DNA of 64,000 nucleotides from Solicola gregarius (GCF_025790165.1 NZ_CP094970.1:248001-312000); one strand, 5' to 3'. Shown: positions 1-9,458, numbered from the stretch's first letter. The notes: generated from the letters alone by a model not told the origin. Numbers and translations: made by a program.

Positions 1-878
1 TCCTTTGCCACCTTCACATGCAGGTCGAGGTAGACGGGCGTGCCGAGTAGACGCTCGATCTGGGCGCGGGACGTCTGGCCGATCTCGCGCAGCCGGGCGC
101 CCTTCGCCCCGATGACGATGCCCTTCTGGCTCTGGCGTTCGACGAAGACGTTGGCATGGATGTCGATGAGCGGACGGTCCTCGGGCCGATCGGGACGCGG
201 GCCCATCTCTTCGACGACGACGGCCAGCGAGTGCGGAAGCTCGTCGCGGACGCCCTCCAAGGCCGCCTCGCGAATCAGCTCTGCCACCAGGGTCTCCTCG
301 GGCTCGTCGGTCAGGTCGCCCGCCGGGTACAACGGTGGCCCTTCCGGCAGCCGCTGCACGATGAGGTCGGCGAGGGTGCCGAGCTGCTCGCCCGACTGTG
401 CCGAGACCGGAACGACGTCGGCCCATTCGATGCCGGTCTCCGTGCCGAGCTTGGCGATGTCCGCGAGGTGCTCGATCAGCCGATCCGGGTTCACCAGGTC
501 GATCTTGGTCGCGACCGCGATGACGGGCTTGCGGCGCAGCTTCGCGACCTCACGTACGAGGAACCGGTCGCCCGGGCCGATGCGTTCGTCGGCGGGGAGG
601 CACACCGCGACGATGTCCACCTCGGCCCACGTCGTACGCACCAGGTCGTTCAGGCGCTCGCCGAGCAGCGTACGCGGACGGTGGAGCCCCGGGGTGTCGA
701 CGAGCACGATCTGCGCGTCGTCGCGGTGTACGAGCCCGCGTACGACGTGCCGGGTTGTTTGTGGCCGCGACGACGTGATCGCGATCTTGTCGCCGACGAG
801 CGCGTTCGTGAGCGTCGACTTGCCGACGTTGGGCCTGCCGACGAAGCACGCGAAGCCCGACCGGAACTCCGCGCTCAC
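1..878 (-). CDS. era: GTPase Era, 3' end cut by window edge
   Basis: Ribosome-assembly GTPase that binds 16S rRNA near its 3' end. The 292 visible residues show the G1 loop GRPNVGKS at residues 14-21, the DTPG G3 motif near residue 63, a TKID-type G4 motif, and a C-terminal KH domain with GAKGARLREIG. The last few residues lie beyond base 1. The start is a GTG whose GTGA overlaps the stop of the upstream deaminase-like gene, a typical translational coupling. It is the last visible gene of a minus-strand operon with phoH, ybeY and the CNNM gene, the usual actinobacterial order. Identification is secure. Confidence 0.96.
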   Translation of the reverse strand, partial: MSAEFRSGFACFVGRPNVGKSTLTNALVGDKIAITSSRPQTTRHVVRGLVHRDDAQIVLVDTPGLHRPRTLLGERLNDLVRTTWAEVDIVAVCLPADERIGPGDRFLVREVAKLRRKPVIAVATKIDLVNPDRLIEHLADIAKLGTETGIEWADVVPVSAQSGEQLGTLADLIVQRLPEGPPLYPAGDLTDEPEETLVAELIREAALEGVRDELPHSLAVVVEEMGPRPDRPEDRPLIDIHANVFVERQSQKGIVIGAKGARLREIGQTSRAQIERLLGTPVYLDLHVKVAK

Positions 879-1219
879 GTGTGCAACACCGCCGTGGCCG
901 CGCCGCGTGCGTCCGCGGCGATGACGTCGACCCCGGGGCCCCCCAGGTCGCGTACGGCGGCGAGGTCTGCCTCGGCGACGTCGGAGTCGGTCGACACCGC
1001 GGCGGCTTCGAGTCCCCTCGCACCGGACGACACCGCCATTGCGACGGCAAGCTGCAGTGCCGACAGCTGCAGGCTCACCAGATCGACCGGCGCCGCGGCG
1101 TAGGTACGCCCGTCGAGATCGCGTACTGCCGCGCCCTGGGCGGACCCCGTACGCAGCCGGGTGGCCTTGGCGAGCGTGACGATCTTGACGTCCTCGGGGT
1201 TGCTGAGCTCGACCGGCAT
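875..1219 (-). CDS. Cytidine-deaminase-like protein lacking zinc ligands
   Basis: A 114-residue protein that lies between the CNNM gene and era, the position held in many actinobacteria by a small protein annotated as cytidine deaminase. No cysteine is present and I see neither the HAE nor the PCxxC motif of active deaminases, so zinc-dependent deamination is unlikely and a structural or regulatory role is more plausible (inference). The stop overlaps the era start by four bases. The ATG at 1219 was chosen; a GTG at 1240 in the same frame would add seven residues and is also possible. Confidence 0.8.
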   Translation of the reverse strand: MPVELSNPEDVKIVTLAKATRLRTGSAQGAAVRDLDGRTYAAAPVDLVSLQLSALQLAVAMAVSSGARGLEAAAVSTDSDVAEADLAAVRDLGGPGVDVIAADARGAATAVLHT

Positions 1220-1245
1220 GACGTCAGCGTACTGAGACACGCCGG

Positions 1246-2553
1246 TCAGGCGCTCGCGCGGTGTACGTCGTCGGCATCGCTCTCGCCCGACTCGTCGATG
1301 CGGCTCACCACCACCGACCCGACCCGGTTGCGCCGCCCCGCGGGCGACTCCGCCTCGAAGAGCAGGCCGTCGAGCTCGACCTGGCTCCCGGGGATCGGCA
1401 CCTTGCCGAGGTGTTTCGCGAGGAGTCCGCCGACCGAGTCGACGTCGTCGTCCTCGATCGCGATGCCGAACAGCTCGACCAGGTCGTCGACCTCGAACCG
1501 GGTGCTGATGCGGACCGAGCCGTTCGCCAACCGCTCCACGGAGTCGGGCTCGCGGTCGTACTCGTCGGTGATGTCGCCGACGATCTCCTCGAGGATGTCC
1601 TCGATCGTCACCATGCCGGCCGTGCCGCCGAACTCGTCGATCACGATCGCGACGTGCGTACGCCGGGCCTGCATCTCGCGCAGCAGATCGTCGGCCGGCT
1701 TGGAGTCGGGCACATACATGCACTCCCGGGCCACCGAGTCGACCCGCTCGGTCGTCTCGGAGTGGTGGTTGTCGAAGACGCGCTTGGTGATGTCCTTCAG
1801 GTACGCCATGCCGACGATGTCGTCAAGGCTCTCGCCCACGACAGGAATACGGGAGTAGCCGCTGCGCAACGCCAAGGACATCGCCTTACGCAGCGTCTTG
1901 TGCCGCTCGATGAACACGACGTCGGTGCGCGGCACCATCACCTCGCGTACGACGGTGTCGCCGAGCTCGAAGACGGAGTGGATCATCCGGCGCTCGCCGG
2001 ACTCGATCAGCCGGCTCGCCTCCGCGAGGTCGACGAGCTCGCGCAGCTCGGCCTCGGAGGAGAACGGGCCCTCGCGGTAGCCCATGCCGGGGGTGAGCGC
2101 GTTGCCGACGGCGATCAGGACGCGCGAGACCGGGCCGAGCACCCGGGTCATCAGCATCACCGGCCCGGACACCGCGAGCGCGACCCGCTCGGAGTGCTGC
2201 TGGCCGAGCGTACGCGGGCCGACGCCGATCGCGACGTACGAGACGACGACCATCAGCACGACGGCGACCAGCAGCCGCTGCCACGTCGCGTCGAACGCGT
2301 CGGCGACGACCAGCGCGACGAGGACGACCGACGCCGTCTCGGTGGCGACCCGCAGCAGGAGTGTCGTATTGATGTAGCGCGACGGGTCGGAGGCGATGCG
2401 AAGCAGCCGACTCGCGCCGCTGCGGTCTTCGCGGACGAGCTCCTCGGCGCGGGCCTTCGACAGTGACGACAGGGCCGCCTCGGTGCTGGCGAGCAGGCCC
2501 GCGAGGAGGACCAGGATCGCCGCCGAGACGATGAGCCAGAAGTCGAGCGACAT
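1246..2553 (-). CDS. CNNM/HlyC-CorC family membrane protein with CBS pair
   Basis: A 435-residue protein with an N-terminal DUF21 (CNNM) membrane domain of about four hydrophobic segments in the first 150 residues. It is followed by two CBS motifs, including a stretch starting REVMVPRTD, and a C-terminal CorC/HlyC transporter-associated domain. Family members are linked to magnesium or cobalt efflux. Bacterial copies next to ybeY and era are common, but substrate has rarely been tested. The start ATG overlaps the ybeY stop as TGATG, so 2553 is preferred over an upstream frame extension to 2586. Confidence 0.9.
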   Translation of the reverse strand: MSLDFWLIVSAAILVLLAGLLASTEAALSSLSKARAEELVREDRSGASRLLRIASDPSRYINTTLLLRVATETASVVLVALVVADAFDATWQRLLVAVVLMVVVSYVAIGVGPRTLGQQHSERVALAVSGPVMLMTRVLGPVSRVLIAVGNALTPGMGYREGPFSSEAELRELVDLAEASRLIESGERRMIHSVFELGDTVVREVMVPRTDVVFIERHKTLRKAMSLALRSGYSRIPVVGESLDDIVGMAYLKDITKRVFDNHHSETTERVDSVARECMYVPDSKPADDLLREMQARRTHVAIVIDEFGGTAGMVTIEDILEEIVGDITDEYDREPDSVERLANGSVRISTRFEVDDLVELFGIAIEDDDVDSVGGLLAKHLGKVPIPGSQVELDGLLFEAESPAGRRNRVGSVVVSRIDESGESDADDVHRASA

Positions 2554-3020
2554 CAGGCGTCGGCTTCCAGTGGTCGCTCGCGCCATCGGCCGAGGAGCTC
2601 GGCCTGCAGGCCGAACATCTCGCGATGCTCCTCGGGTTCGGCGTGGTCATAGCCGAGCAGGTGGAGGATGCCGTGCACCGTCAGCAGCTCGACCTCCTGG
2701 AGCGTCGTGTTGCCGTTCTGCGGCGCCTGCGTCGCGGCGTACGCGACACACAGCGCGATGTCGCCGAGGTAGCCCTGTGGTGCCGGCGCGTCGTCGCGAC
2801 CCGGCGTCAGCTCGTCGAGCGGGAACGACAGCACGTCGGTCGGGCCCTCGTGGCCCATCCACTGGTGGTTCATGGTCGCGATCGTGTCGGTGTCGACGAG
2901 CCGGATCGACATCTCCGTCGCCGGATGCAGCCGCATCTCGCTCATGACGAATCGGGACAGCCGCGCAAGCCGGGCTACCTCGACGTCGGTGCCGGACTCA
3001 TCGAGAACGTCGACGTTCAC
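2553..3020 (-). CDS. ybeY: Endoribonuclease YbeY
   Basis: Metal-dependent endoribonuclease used in 16S rRNA 3'-end maturation and ribosome quality control. The 155-residue protein carries the family signature HGILHLLGYDH, whose three histidines (about 116, 120 and 126) bind zinc. The length is normal for the family. The start lies 23 bases inside the 3' end of phoH and the stop overlaps the CNNM start, so the gene is embedded in a tightly coupled operon. Confidence 0.95.
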   Translation of the reverse strand: MNVDVLDESGTDVEVARLARLSRFVMSEMRLHPATEMSIRLVDTDTIATMNHQWMGHEGPTDVLSFPLDELTPGRDDAPAPQGYLGDIALCVAYAATQAPQNGNTTLQEVELLTVHGILHLLGYDHAEPEEHREMFGLQAELLGRWRERPLEADA

Positions 3021-4002
3021 TGCCGGCTTCCCCTCGTCGGCCTTCCTCGAACACGTCGTACGCGGCGACGATCCGGCCGACCAGCTTGTGACGTACGACG
3101 TCGTTGCTGGTCAGCTCGGTGAAGGCGACGTCGTCGACCTCGTCGAGGATGTCGCGGACGACCCGGAGGCCGCTGTGCTGACCGGCGGGGAGGTCGATCT
3201 GCGTGACGTCGCCTGTCACCACCATCTGGGAGCCGAACCCGAGCCGGGTGAGGAACATCTTCATCTGCTCCTGGGAGGTGTTCTGCGCCTCGTCGAGGAT
3301 GATGAACGCGTCGTTGAGCGAGCGGCCTCGCATGTACGCGAGCGGCGCGACCTCGATCGTGCCCGCGGCCAACAGCTTCGGGATCGTCTCCGGGTCGAGC
3401 ATGTCGTGCAGCGCGTCGTACAACGGGCGGAGGTAAGGGTCGATCTTCTCGCTCAGCGTGCCGGGAAGGAATCCCAGCCGCTCCCCCGCCTCGACCGCCG
3501 GCCGGGTGAGGATGATCCGGTTGACCTCCTTGGCCTGCAGCGCGCGTACGGCCTTCGCCATCGCGAGGTACGTCTTGCCCGTGCCGGCCGGACCGATTCC
3601 GAACACGACCGTGTGGTTGTCGATGGCATCGACGTACCGCTTCTGGTTCAGGGTCTTCGGCCGGATCGTCCGACCACGGTTCGACAGGATGTTGAGGCTC
3701 AGCACCTCGGCCGGGCGCTCGCGGGTCTCGGTGCGCAGCATCGAGACGGCGTGCTCGACGGTCTCGGCCGTGAGGCCCTGACCGGTGCGGATCATCGCGA
3801 CGAGCTCGTCGAGCAACCGCTCGATGAGTGCCGTCTCCGCGGCCGATCCGCGTACCGTCACCGTGTCGCCCCGCGCGTGGATGTCGGCGTCGAACTCCGC
3901 CTCGATGATGCGCAGGAACTCGTCTCGCGGACCCAGCAGCGACACCATGTCGATGCTCGACGGAATAGTGATCGTGTATTGCGGTTGCTCTGACGTGGTC
4001 AT
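2998..4002 (-). CDS. phoH: PhoH-family ATPase
   Basis: A 334-residue PhoH-like P-loop ATPase. Walker A is GPAGTGKT at residues 137-144 and Walker B is FIILDEAQN about 95 residues later. An N-terminal KH-like region precedes them. The start at 4002 has a strong GAGGGGG ribosome-binding site about six bases upstream; the open frame continues 150 bases further upstream but that part looks non-coding. The gene leads the ybeY-CNNM-era operon. Biochemical function is not established for this subfamily; a role in RNA metabolism with YbeY is inferred from the conserved linkage. Confidence 0.93.
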   Translation of the reverse strand: MTTSEQPQYTITIPSSIDMVSLLGPRDEFLRIIEAEFDADIHARGDTVTVRGSAAETALIERLLDELVAMIRTGQGLTAETVEHAVSMLRTETRERPAEVLSLNILSNRGRTIRPKTLNQKRYVDAIDNHTVVFGIGPAGTGKTYLAMAKAVRALQAKEVNRIILTRPAVEAGERLGFLPGTLSEKIDPYLRPLYDALHDMLDPETIPKLLAAGTIEVAPLAYMRGRSLNDAFIILDEAQNTSQEQMKMFLTRLGFGSQMVVTGDVTQIDLPAGQHSGLRVVRDILDEVDDVAFTELTSNDVVRHKLVGRIVAAYDVFEEGRRGEAGSERRRSR

Positions 4003-4183
4003 CGGCGCCCCCTCGGAAGGGGCTGCTCTCCTCGTTCTCGGTTGACTGGGCTGGTCGACCGCGGCCGACCCTGCCATCGTACGGTCCTCATGGGTCCCGG
4101 GCGAGCGAGATTCGCGAATCGGCGTCATAGGCCGGTGTCCCGCCCGTCTCACCGTTGAGACGAACCGAACCGAAGGGGCCGAG

Positions 4184-5611
4184 ATGGCTGAGATCGTGAG
4201 CTATGAGCAACCCACAGCGGGCGAGCACGGCACGCTGTGGGAGGCCGTGACGACGATCGCCCGCACCCGCGCGACCGCCCGACTCGACCACCACCGTTCG
4301 GCGTACCACGATCTCGTGCACTCGATCGCGTCGCTGGAGGAGTACCTCGCGAGCCATCCGATCGCCGACATCGACGAGGCCGCGGCGCGACATCTCGCGT
4401 TCGCCCTGAGCGGGGTGTCCGAGGCCCTCGGCGAGCTGCACTTGTACGACCGCGCGGTCGCCTGGACGGATCGACTCGAGGCGGTGACCGAGCGGCACCC
4501 GACCGTTCCGTCGACGATCGCGACCTCTGCCCGGCGGGCAGACGCACTGTGGGCGCTCGCCTGCTCTGAGCGCATCCGCGGCGGCGCGGCGGCGGCGCAG
4601 CCGTGGTTCGAGCAGGCGCGTGCGGCGTACGTGGTGGCGGCCGCGAAGGCCAGCGAGTCGCCGGCGAACGCAAACCACACGCGCGAGCTCGCCGCGATCG
4701 CCTGCGCCTGCGACGTCATGAACGGGCGCCGGCACGCCGATACCCGATCCGTGCTCGAAGACGCGCTCGAGCTGCAGCGGAGGGCTCCGCGGGGATACGG
4801 TCGGCACCTGCGCCTCGCCGCAGGACTGCTCGCCCGCGAAGAGGGACGCGACGAGGAGGCGGCGGCGGTCATCGCCCGCGCGGCCGACCGCGTCGACTGG
4901 GACGGCCTCGGATCGACCGACCTGGTGATCCTGATGGAGCAGGCGACGACGATCGCGCCGTCGATGCTCGACGGCGAGTCGCCGATGCGCACGCTCGTAC
5001 GTCGGCTCGTCGAGGACTGGCACCGCCGCGCGACGGCCGACCGCGACGCGTACGACGAGCAGCTCGCCACCGAGCGCGCCCGGATTCGCGAACGGGGGCG
5101 GGGATCCGATCACGACATCGACCGGCTCACCGGGCTCGGCAACAGACGGGCGGTCGACGCCGGACTGACCTCACTGCTCGCGCGAGCGCGCGCCGGCTGG
5201 GGCGGCTTCTGCGTCGCATTCGTCGATGTGGACGACTTCACGACGATCAACGGCGAGCACGGCCATCTGGCCGGCGACGCCGTGCTGCGAAGGGTCGCGG
5301 ACGCGCTGCGTACGGGTCTGGGCACCGCGTCCGGCAAGGGCAGCGTCGTCGCCCGGTTCGGCGGCGACGAGTTCGTCGTCCTGGTGCCCGACCGCGCACC
5401 CGCCGAGGTCGAGCGACTGCTCGCCTCGCTGACCCGGATCGCACCGAGCGACGACGCCGAGGCCGGCGCGGACCTCGAGGTCACGCTGACCATCGGTATC
5501 GCCCGGGCAGACTCGACCTCCACGGTCACCGGCGTGCTCGCCGCCGCCGATCTGGCGATGATCGACGGCAAGCGCGCCGGCAAGGCGCGCACGGTCGTCG
5601 TCGACGGGTAG
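4184..5611 (+). CDS. GGDEF-domain diguanylate cyclase
   Basis: A 475-residue cytoplasmic protein. Residues 1 to about 300 are helical and alanine/arginine-rich, resembling a TPR-like sensor region. The C-terminal 165 residues are a GGDEF domain starting at DRLTGLGNRRAVDAG, with an intact RFGGDEF active-site loop, so it should make cyclic di-GMP from GTP. No RxxD inhibitory site is seen five residues before the motif, so product feedback may be absent. No EAL domain, receiver or membrane segment is visible. It is divergent from phoH and convergent with yciO, separated from the latter by a 23-bp inverted repeat. Confidence 0.88.
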   Translation: MAEIVSYEQPTAGEHGTLWEAVTTIARTRATARLDHHRSAYHDLVHSIASLEEYLASHPIADIDEAAARHLAFALSGVSEALGELHLYDRAVAWTDRLEAVTERHPTVPSTIATSARRADALWALACSERIRGGAAAAQPWFEQARAAYVVAAAKASESPANANHTRELAAIACACDVMNGRRHADTRSVLEDALELQRRAPRGYGRHLRLAAGLLAREEGRDEEAAAVIARAADRVDWDGLGSTDLVILMEQATTIAPSMLDGESPMRTLVRRLVEDWHRRATADRDAYDEQLATERARIRERGRGSDHDIDRLTGLGNRRAVDAGLTSLLARARAGWGGFCVAFVDVDDFTTINGEHGHLAGDAVLRRVADALRTGLGTASGKGSVVARFGGDEFVVLVPDRAPAEVERLLASLTRIAPSDDAEAGADLEVTLTIGIARADSTSTVTGVLAAADLAMIDGKRAGKARTVVVDG

Positions 5612-5616
5612 TCGGC

Positions 5617-5675
5617 CGCTGGGTCTATGTGGCATCGGTTGAGTCCTATTGGACCGATGCCACATAGACCCAGCG
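5617..5675. terminator. Long inverted repeat between convergent genes
   Basis: Perfect inverted repeat with 23-base arms (5617-5639 and 5653-5675) and a 13-base loop. It lies between the stop of the GGDEF gene and the stop of yciO. The arms contain GTCTATGTGGCATCGG and its complement. No U-tract follows on either strand, so it is an L-shaped, possibly bidirectional terminator or an mRNA 3'-end protector. Confidence 0.7.
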
Positions 5676-5691
5676 CGAGCGGTCGGCGGTG

Positions 5692-6312
5692 CTACTCGAA
5701 CCGCGCCGGGTCGCCGGCGCCGCGGCGCACGATCTCCGGGAAGCCCTGCGACAGGTCGACGACGGTCGTCGGCTCGACGCCGCAGTCGCCGGAGTCGATC
5801 ACCGCGTCGACCTGGTGGTCGAGGCGCTCCTTGATCTCCCAGCCCTGCGTCATCGGCTCGTCCTCGTCGGGCAACAGCAGGGTGCTCGAGAGCAGCGGTT
5901 CGCCGAACGCCTCCAGCAACGCGCGGACGACCGGATGGTCGGGGATGCGTACGCCCACCGTCTTCTTCTTCGGGTGCAGCAGCCGCCTGGGCACCTCGTG
6001 CGTCGCAGGCAGGATGAACGTGTACTTGCCCGGCGTCGCCGCGCGTACCACCCGGAAGATCGAGTTGTCCACGTGCACGTACTGCCCGAGCTGGGAGAAG
6101 TCGCGGCACACGAGCGTGAAGTGGTGCTTGTCGTCGAGGCGGCGGATCTGGCGGATGCGGTCGAGGCCGTCCTTGTTGCCGGGCTGGCAACCGAGGGCGA
6201 AGCACGAGTCGGTCGGGTACGCGATCAGCCCGCCGTCGCGCACCATGTCGACGATCTGACCGATCGCGCGTGGTTGGGGATTCTCCGGGTGAACATCGAA
6301 GTACCTCGCCAT
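5692..6312 (-). CDS. YciO-type Sua5/YrdC/YciO family protein
   Basis: A 206-residue protein of the YrdC/Sua5 fold. It resembles E. coli YciO closely in length and in blocks such as YPTDSCFALGC, HHFTLVCRDFS, PGKYTFILPAT and EVPRRLLHPKKKTVGVRIP. Sua5/YrdC enzymes make threonylcarbamoyl-AMP for the t6A modification of tRNA. YciO relatives are much weaker or of uncertain activity, so this may not be the main t6A enzyme. The start ATG is 38 bases downstream of the dnaJ stop. Confidence 0.9.
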   Translation of the reverse strand: MARYFDVHPENPQPRAIGQIVDMVRDGGLIAYPTDSCFALGCQPGNKDGLDRIRQIRRLDDKHHFTLVCRDFSQLGQYVHVDNSIFRVVRAATPGKYTFILPATHEVPRRLLHPKKKTVGVRIPDHPVVRALLEAFGEPLLSSTLLLPDEDEPMTQGWEIKERLDHQVDAVIDSGDCGVEPTTVVDLSQGFPEIVRRGAGDPARFE

Positions 6313-6350
6313 GGATCCGACCCTAGCGGCCGGCCAATACGACCCGGATC

Positions 6351-7500
6351 CTACCGCGCACCGAACGCATCACGGAGGCGCCCGAAGACGCCCTTGTGCG
6401 GAGAGGACACGGTGCCGCTCGGCTGCTCCTCGTCGCGCAGGCGCGCGAGCTGCTCCAACAGCGCCCGCTGCTCCTCGTCGAGCTTCGCGGGAGTCTCGAC
6501 GACGACGCGGACGACCAGGTCACCGCGGCCCGTGCGACGCAGCCGGGGTACGCCCCGCCCGCGCAGGACGACCTGCTCGCCGGACTGCGTACCTGCACCG
6601 ATGTCGAGCGGGACGGTTGCGTCGACGTCCTTCGCTCCCGTCTCGGACTCGAAGCGTCGGCAGCTCGACGTGGGTGCCGAGCGCGGCCGCGGTCATCGGC
6701 ACCGTCACGTCGCAGAGCAGGTCGTCACCCTGGCGGGTGAACAACGCATGCTGCGTAACGTCGATTTCGACGTACAGGTCTCCGGCGGGCCCGCCGCCGG
6801 GGCCGACCTCACCTTCGCCGGACAGTTGTACGCGGGTGCCGGTGTCGACGCCGGCCGGGATCTTCACGGTGATGCTGCGCCGGGAGCGTACGCGGCCGTC
6901 GCCGGCACACTCGGGGCACGGGTTGGGGATGACCGAGCCGTACCCCTGGCAGGTCGGGCACGGCCGCGCCGTGCGGATGTCGCCGAGGAACGAGCGTTGG
7001 ACGTGCTGCACCTCGCCGCGGCCGTGGCACGTCGTACACGTGACGGGTTCGGACCCCTCGGCGGCGCCGCTGCCCTCGCAGGTCGCGCAGACGACTGCGG
7101 TGTCGACCTTGAGCTCCTTGCTGATCCCGAACGCCGCCTCCGAGAGCTCGACCTCGAGCCGCAGCAGGGCGTCCTGGCCGCGGCGCATCCGCGCGCGGGG
7201 GCCGCGCTGGGCGCCGGTCTGCCCGAAGAACGCATCCATGATGTCGCTGAAGGAGAAGCCCTGTCCGAAACCGCCGCCCGCACCGGCGAGCGGGTCGCCG
7301 CCGCGGTCGTACATCGCCCGCTTCTCCGGGTCGGACAGCACCTCGTTGGCCGCGGTGACCAGCTTGAACTGCTCCTGCGTCTCCAGATCGGGGTTCACGT
7401 CGGGGTGCAGCTCGCGGGCCTTGCGGCGGTACGCGCGCTTGATCTCCTCGGGCGATGCGTCGCGCGATACGCCGAGGATCTCGTAGTAGTCCGGTTTCAT
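6351..7500 (-). pseudogene. dnaJ: Chaperone DnaJ, broken by a +1 insertion near 6652
   Basis: DnaJ co-chaperone of DnaK. Visible in order are the J domain with HPD at residues 32-34, a Gly/Phe-rich linker, and four CxxCxGxG zinc repeats ([32 protein letters not shown]). The substrate-binding C-terminal domain follows. After about residue 283 (LPTL) the frame is lost at coding-strand CTTCGAG; the rest of the domain ([11 protein letters not shown] through FGAR, stop at 6351-6353) continues in another frame. Removing one base gives a normal 382-residue protein. Read as it stands, translation runs into about 40 unrelated residues and stops at 6520. Next to hrcA this is the DnaJ2 copy. Confidence 0.9.
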
Positions 7501-7536
7501 GCCTGCCTGTCTGGGGATCGTGGTGTACGGGGCACG

Positions 7537-8559
7537 TCAGGTCTCGTCAAGGGTACGACCGACGTAGCGGGCGACGGCGCGCACGGACGCGATCGTCGCG
7601 GGGTAGTCCATCCGGGTAGGACCCATGATGCCGAGGTTCGCGAGCGGCTCGTCCTCGGTGCCGTAGCCGGTCGCGACGACCGAGGTGGTCGTCAGCTCCT
7701 GGTACGGCACCTCCGACCCGATACGCACCGTGAGCATGGTCGGCGAGGTCGCCTCACCGAGCAGCTTCAGGAGTACGACGTGCTCCTCGAGCGCCTCGAG
7801 AACGGGCTTGATCGAGGTGTCGAAGTCGGCACCGAACTGGGCGAGGTTGGAGGTGCCGCCGACGGCCACCCGCTCGTCGGAGCGCTCGTCGGAGAACGCC
7901 TCGGTCAGCGCAGACACGACCAGGGTCACGATGCCGCGGTGCTCCGGCGGGAACTGGTCGACGATGTCGAGCAGCCTCGCCGACGCCTCGGGCAGGCGCT
8001 GGCCGATGGTCGCCGTGCCGACTCTCGTACGCAGGGTCGCCAGGGTGTCGTCGTCGAGCGCGGCCTCGAGCTCGACGATGCGCTGGTCGACCCGCCCGCT
8101 GCTGGTGATCAACACGAGCAGCAGCCGGTTGTGCTCGACCGCGACGATCTCGACATGGCGTACGGACGACCGGGTCAGCGAGGGGTACTGGACGATCGCG
8201 ATCTGGTGGGTCAGCTGGGCGAGGATGCGGACGCTGCGCTGGACGACGTCGTCGACGTCGACCGCACCGTCGAGGAACGTCTCGATCGCGCGGCGTTCGG
8301 GCACCGACAGGCTGCGTACGGCCGCGAGCCGGTCGACGAACAGTCGGTAGCCCTTGTCGGTGGGGATGCGCCCGGCGCTCGTATGCGGCTGCGCGATGAA
8401 GCCGTCCTCCTCCAGCGCCGCCATGTCGTTGCGTACGGTCGCCGGAGAGACCCCGAGCCCGTGGCGCTCGACGAGCGAGCGCGACCCGACGGGCTCCTGG
8501 GTGGAGACGTAGTCCTCGACGATGGCGCGCAGCACCGAAAGCTTGCGTTCGTCGAGCAT
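7537..8559 (-). CDS. hrcA: Heat-shock repressor HrcA
   Basis: A 340-residue HrcA repressor: an N-terminal winged helix with [18 protein letters not shown] and [18 protein letters not shown], then the GAF-like and inserted dimerisation domains. HrcA binds CIRCE operators and needs GroEL for activity. The start at 8559 is set by a GGAGAGGAG ribosome-binding site; an upstream in-frame extension would run through the CIRCE element. hrcA and dnaJ are co-directional with 36 bases between them, so the pair is autoregulated through CIRCE. Confidence 0.96.
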   Translation of the reverse strand: MLDERKLSVLRAIVEDYVSTQEPVGSRSLVERHGLGVSPATVRNDMAALEEDGFIAQPHTSAGRIPTDKGYRLFVDRLAAVRSLSVPERRAIETFLDGAVDVDDVVQRSVRILAQLTHQIAIVQYPSLTRSSVRHVEIVAVEHNRLLLVLITSSGRVDQRIVELEAALDDDTLATLRTRVGTATIGQRLPEASARLLDIVDQFPPEHRGIVTLVVSALTEAFSDERSDERVAVGGTSNLAQFGADFDTSIKPVLEALEEHVVLLKLLGEATSPTMLTVRIGSEVPYQELTTTSVVATGYGTEDEPLANLGIMGPTRMDYPATIASVRAVARYVGRTLDET

Positions 8560-8593
8560 CCGTACTCCTCTCCTGGATCCTGGGCCGGGCGGT

Positions 8594-8620
8594 TTGGCAC
8601 TCCCCGCCACCGAGTGCCAG
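8594..8620. promoter_or_regulatory. CIRCE operator (HrcA site)
   Basis: TTGGCACTC, nine bases, then GAGTGCCAG matches the CIRCE consensus TTAGCACTC-N9-GAGTGCTAA in its actinobacterial form. It lies 34 bases upstream of hrcA and only 10 bases upstream of the divergent MBL-hydrolase start, so HrcA could repress both directions. Confidence 0.92.
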
Positions 8621-8630
8621 TCTACTGATT

Positions 8631-9374
8631 GTGTCTATCGCTCTCACCTCGCACGGCTGGACCCAGCTCGGCCCGCACTCGTACGCCCGGCGATATGAGC
8701 CGTACGACGTCACCATCGGCCTCATCGTCGGCTCCGACGCGCTGCTCGTGGTCGACAGCCGAGCGAGCGTCGCGGAAGGCGAGGAACTGCTCGCCGACGT
8801 ACGTACGCTCAGCGACAAGCCGATCCGCGGAGTCGTCAACACCCACCGGCACGTCGACCACACGCAGGGCAACGCGGCATTCAAAGGGGTGGACGCGATC
8901 GGCCACGAGACGCTCGACGAGGTCGCCATCGGCCTGTCGTCGGCCTGGTCGACCGACCTCGGCGACTGCCTGGTCGAGGTCGTTCATCCCGGCGCCGCGC
9001 ACACCGCGGGCGACGTGGTCGTCAAGGTCGTGCCCGACCGGGTCGCGTACGTCGGCGACCTGGTCGAGGAGTCGGGCCCGCCGGCGTACGGCGACGACTC
9101 GTACCCGCTGGAGTGGGGCGCCGCACTCGACCTCGTGGTCGGGCTGTGCGAGCCGGAGGCGACGGTCGTACCCGGCCATGGCGATGCCGTCGACCGCGAC
9201 TTCGTGCAGGAGCAGCGGCAGACGATCCTCGACGTGGCCAACCAGATCCGGGCCGCGGCCGCCGCCGGCATGACGATCGAGGACGCGCTCGCGCAGAAGT
9301 GGCCACTCGAACCGTCGCTACTCGAGCATGCCGTGCGGCGTGGCTACGAGCAGTTGGGCGTACCCGCCACATGA
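8631..9374 (+). CDS. MBL-fold metallo-hydrolase
   Basis: A 247-residue metallo-beta-lactamase-fold protein. The metal motif is THRHVDH (His72, His74, Asp76, His77), with further ligands in [16 protein letters not shown] and PGHGD. The substrate is unknown; the family includes hydroxyacylglutathione hydrolase-like enzymes and quorum-lactonase relatives. The GTG start lies 10 bases from the CIRCE element with no clear ribosome-binding site, so a leaderless transcript is likely. The last 42 bases of the gene region recur at 9594-9635. Divergent from hrcA. Confidence 0.85.
   Translation: MSIALTSHGWTQLGPHSYARRYEPYDVTIGLIVGSDALLVVDSRASVAEGEELLADVRTLSDKPIRGVVNTHRHVDHTQGNAAFKGVDAIGHETLDEVAIGLSSAWSTDLGDCLVEVVHPGAAHTAGDVVVKVVPDRVAYVGDLVEESGPPAYGDDSYPLEWGAALDLVVGLCEPEATVVPGHGDAVDRDFVQEQRQTILDVANQIRAAAAAGMTIEDALAQKWPLEPSLLEHAVRRGYEQLGVPAT
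9331..9372 (+). repeat. 42-bp direct repeat, copy 1 (end of MBL gene)
   Basis: Bases 9331-9372 contain the last codons of the MBL gene. They recur at 9594-9635 with one mismatch (C at 9367, T at 9630). The two copies flank a 221-base segment that carries a hairpin. Confidence 0.9.
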
Positions 9375-9458
9375 TCGGCCTCCGCGGCCAGGATTCGTTC
9401 CAAGAATCGTCCTTCGGCCGGTGTGAGAGGCTGTGGCGATTCGGGACTTCTGTTCGTC

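Noticed and set aside
6640-6660. Programmed +1 ribosomal frameshifting at CUU-CGA-G in dnaJ, acyl-CoA synthetase and the kinase
   Set aside because: CUU followed by the slow codon CGA is a plausible slip site, and skipping C would give Leu-Glu. However lacI carries the lesion as the complement (CTCGAAG on its coding strand), which such slipping cannot explain, and these families are not known to use frameshifting. A DNA-level cause explains all four.
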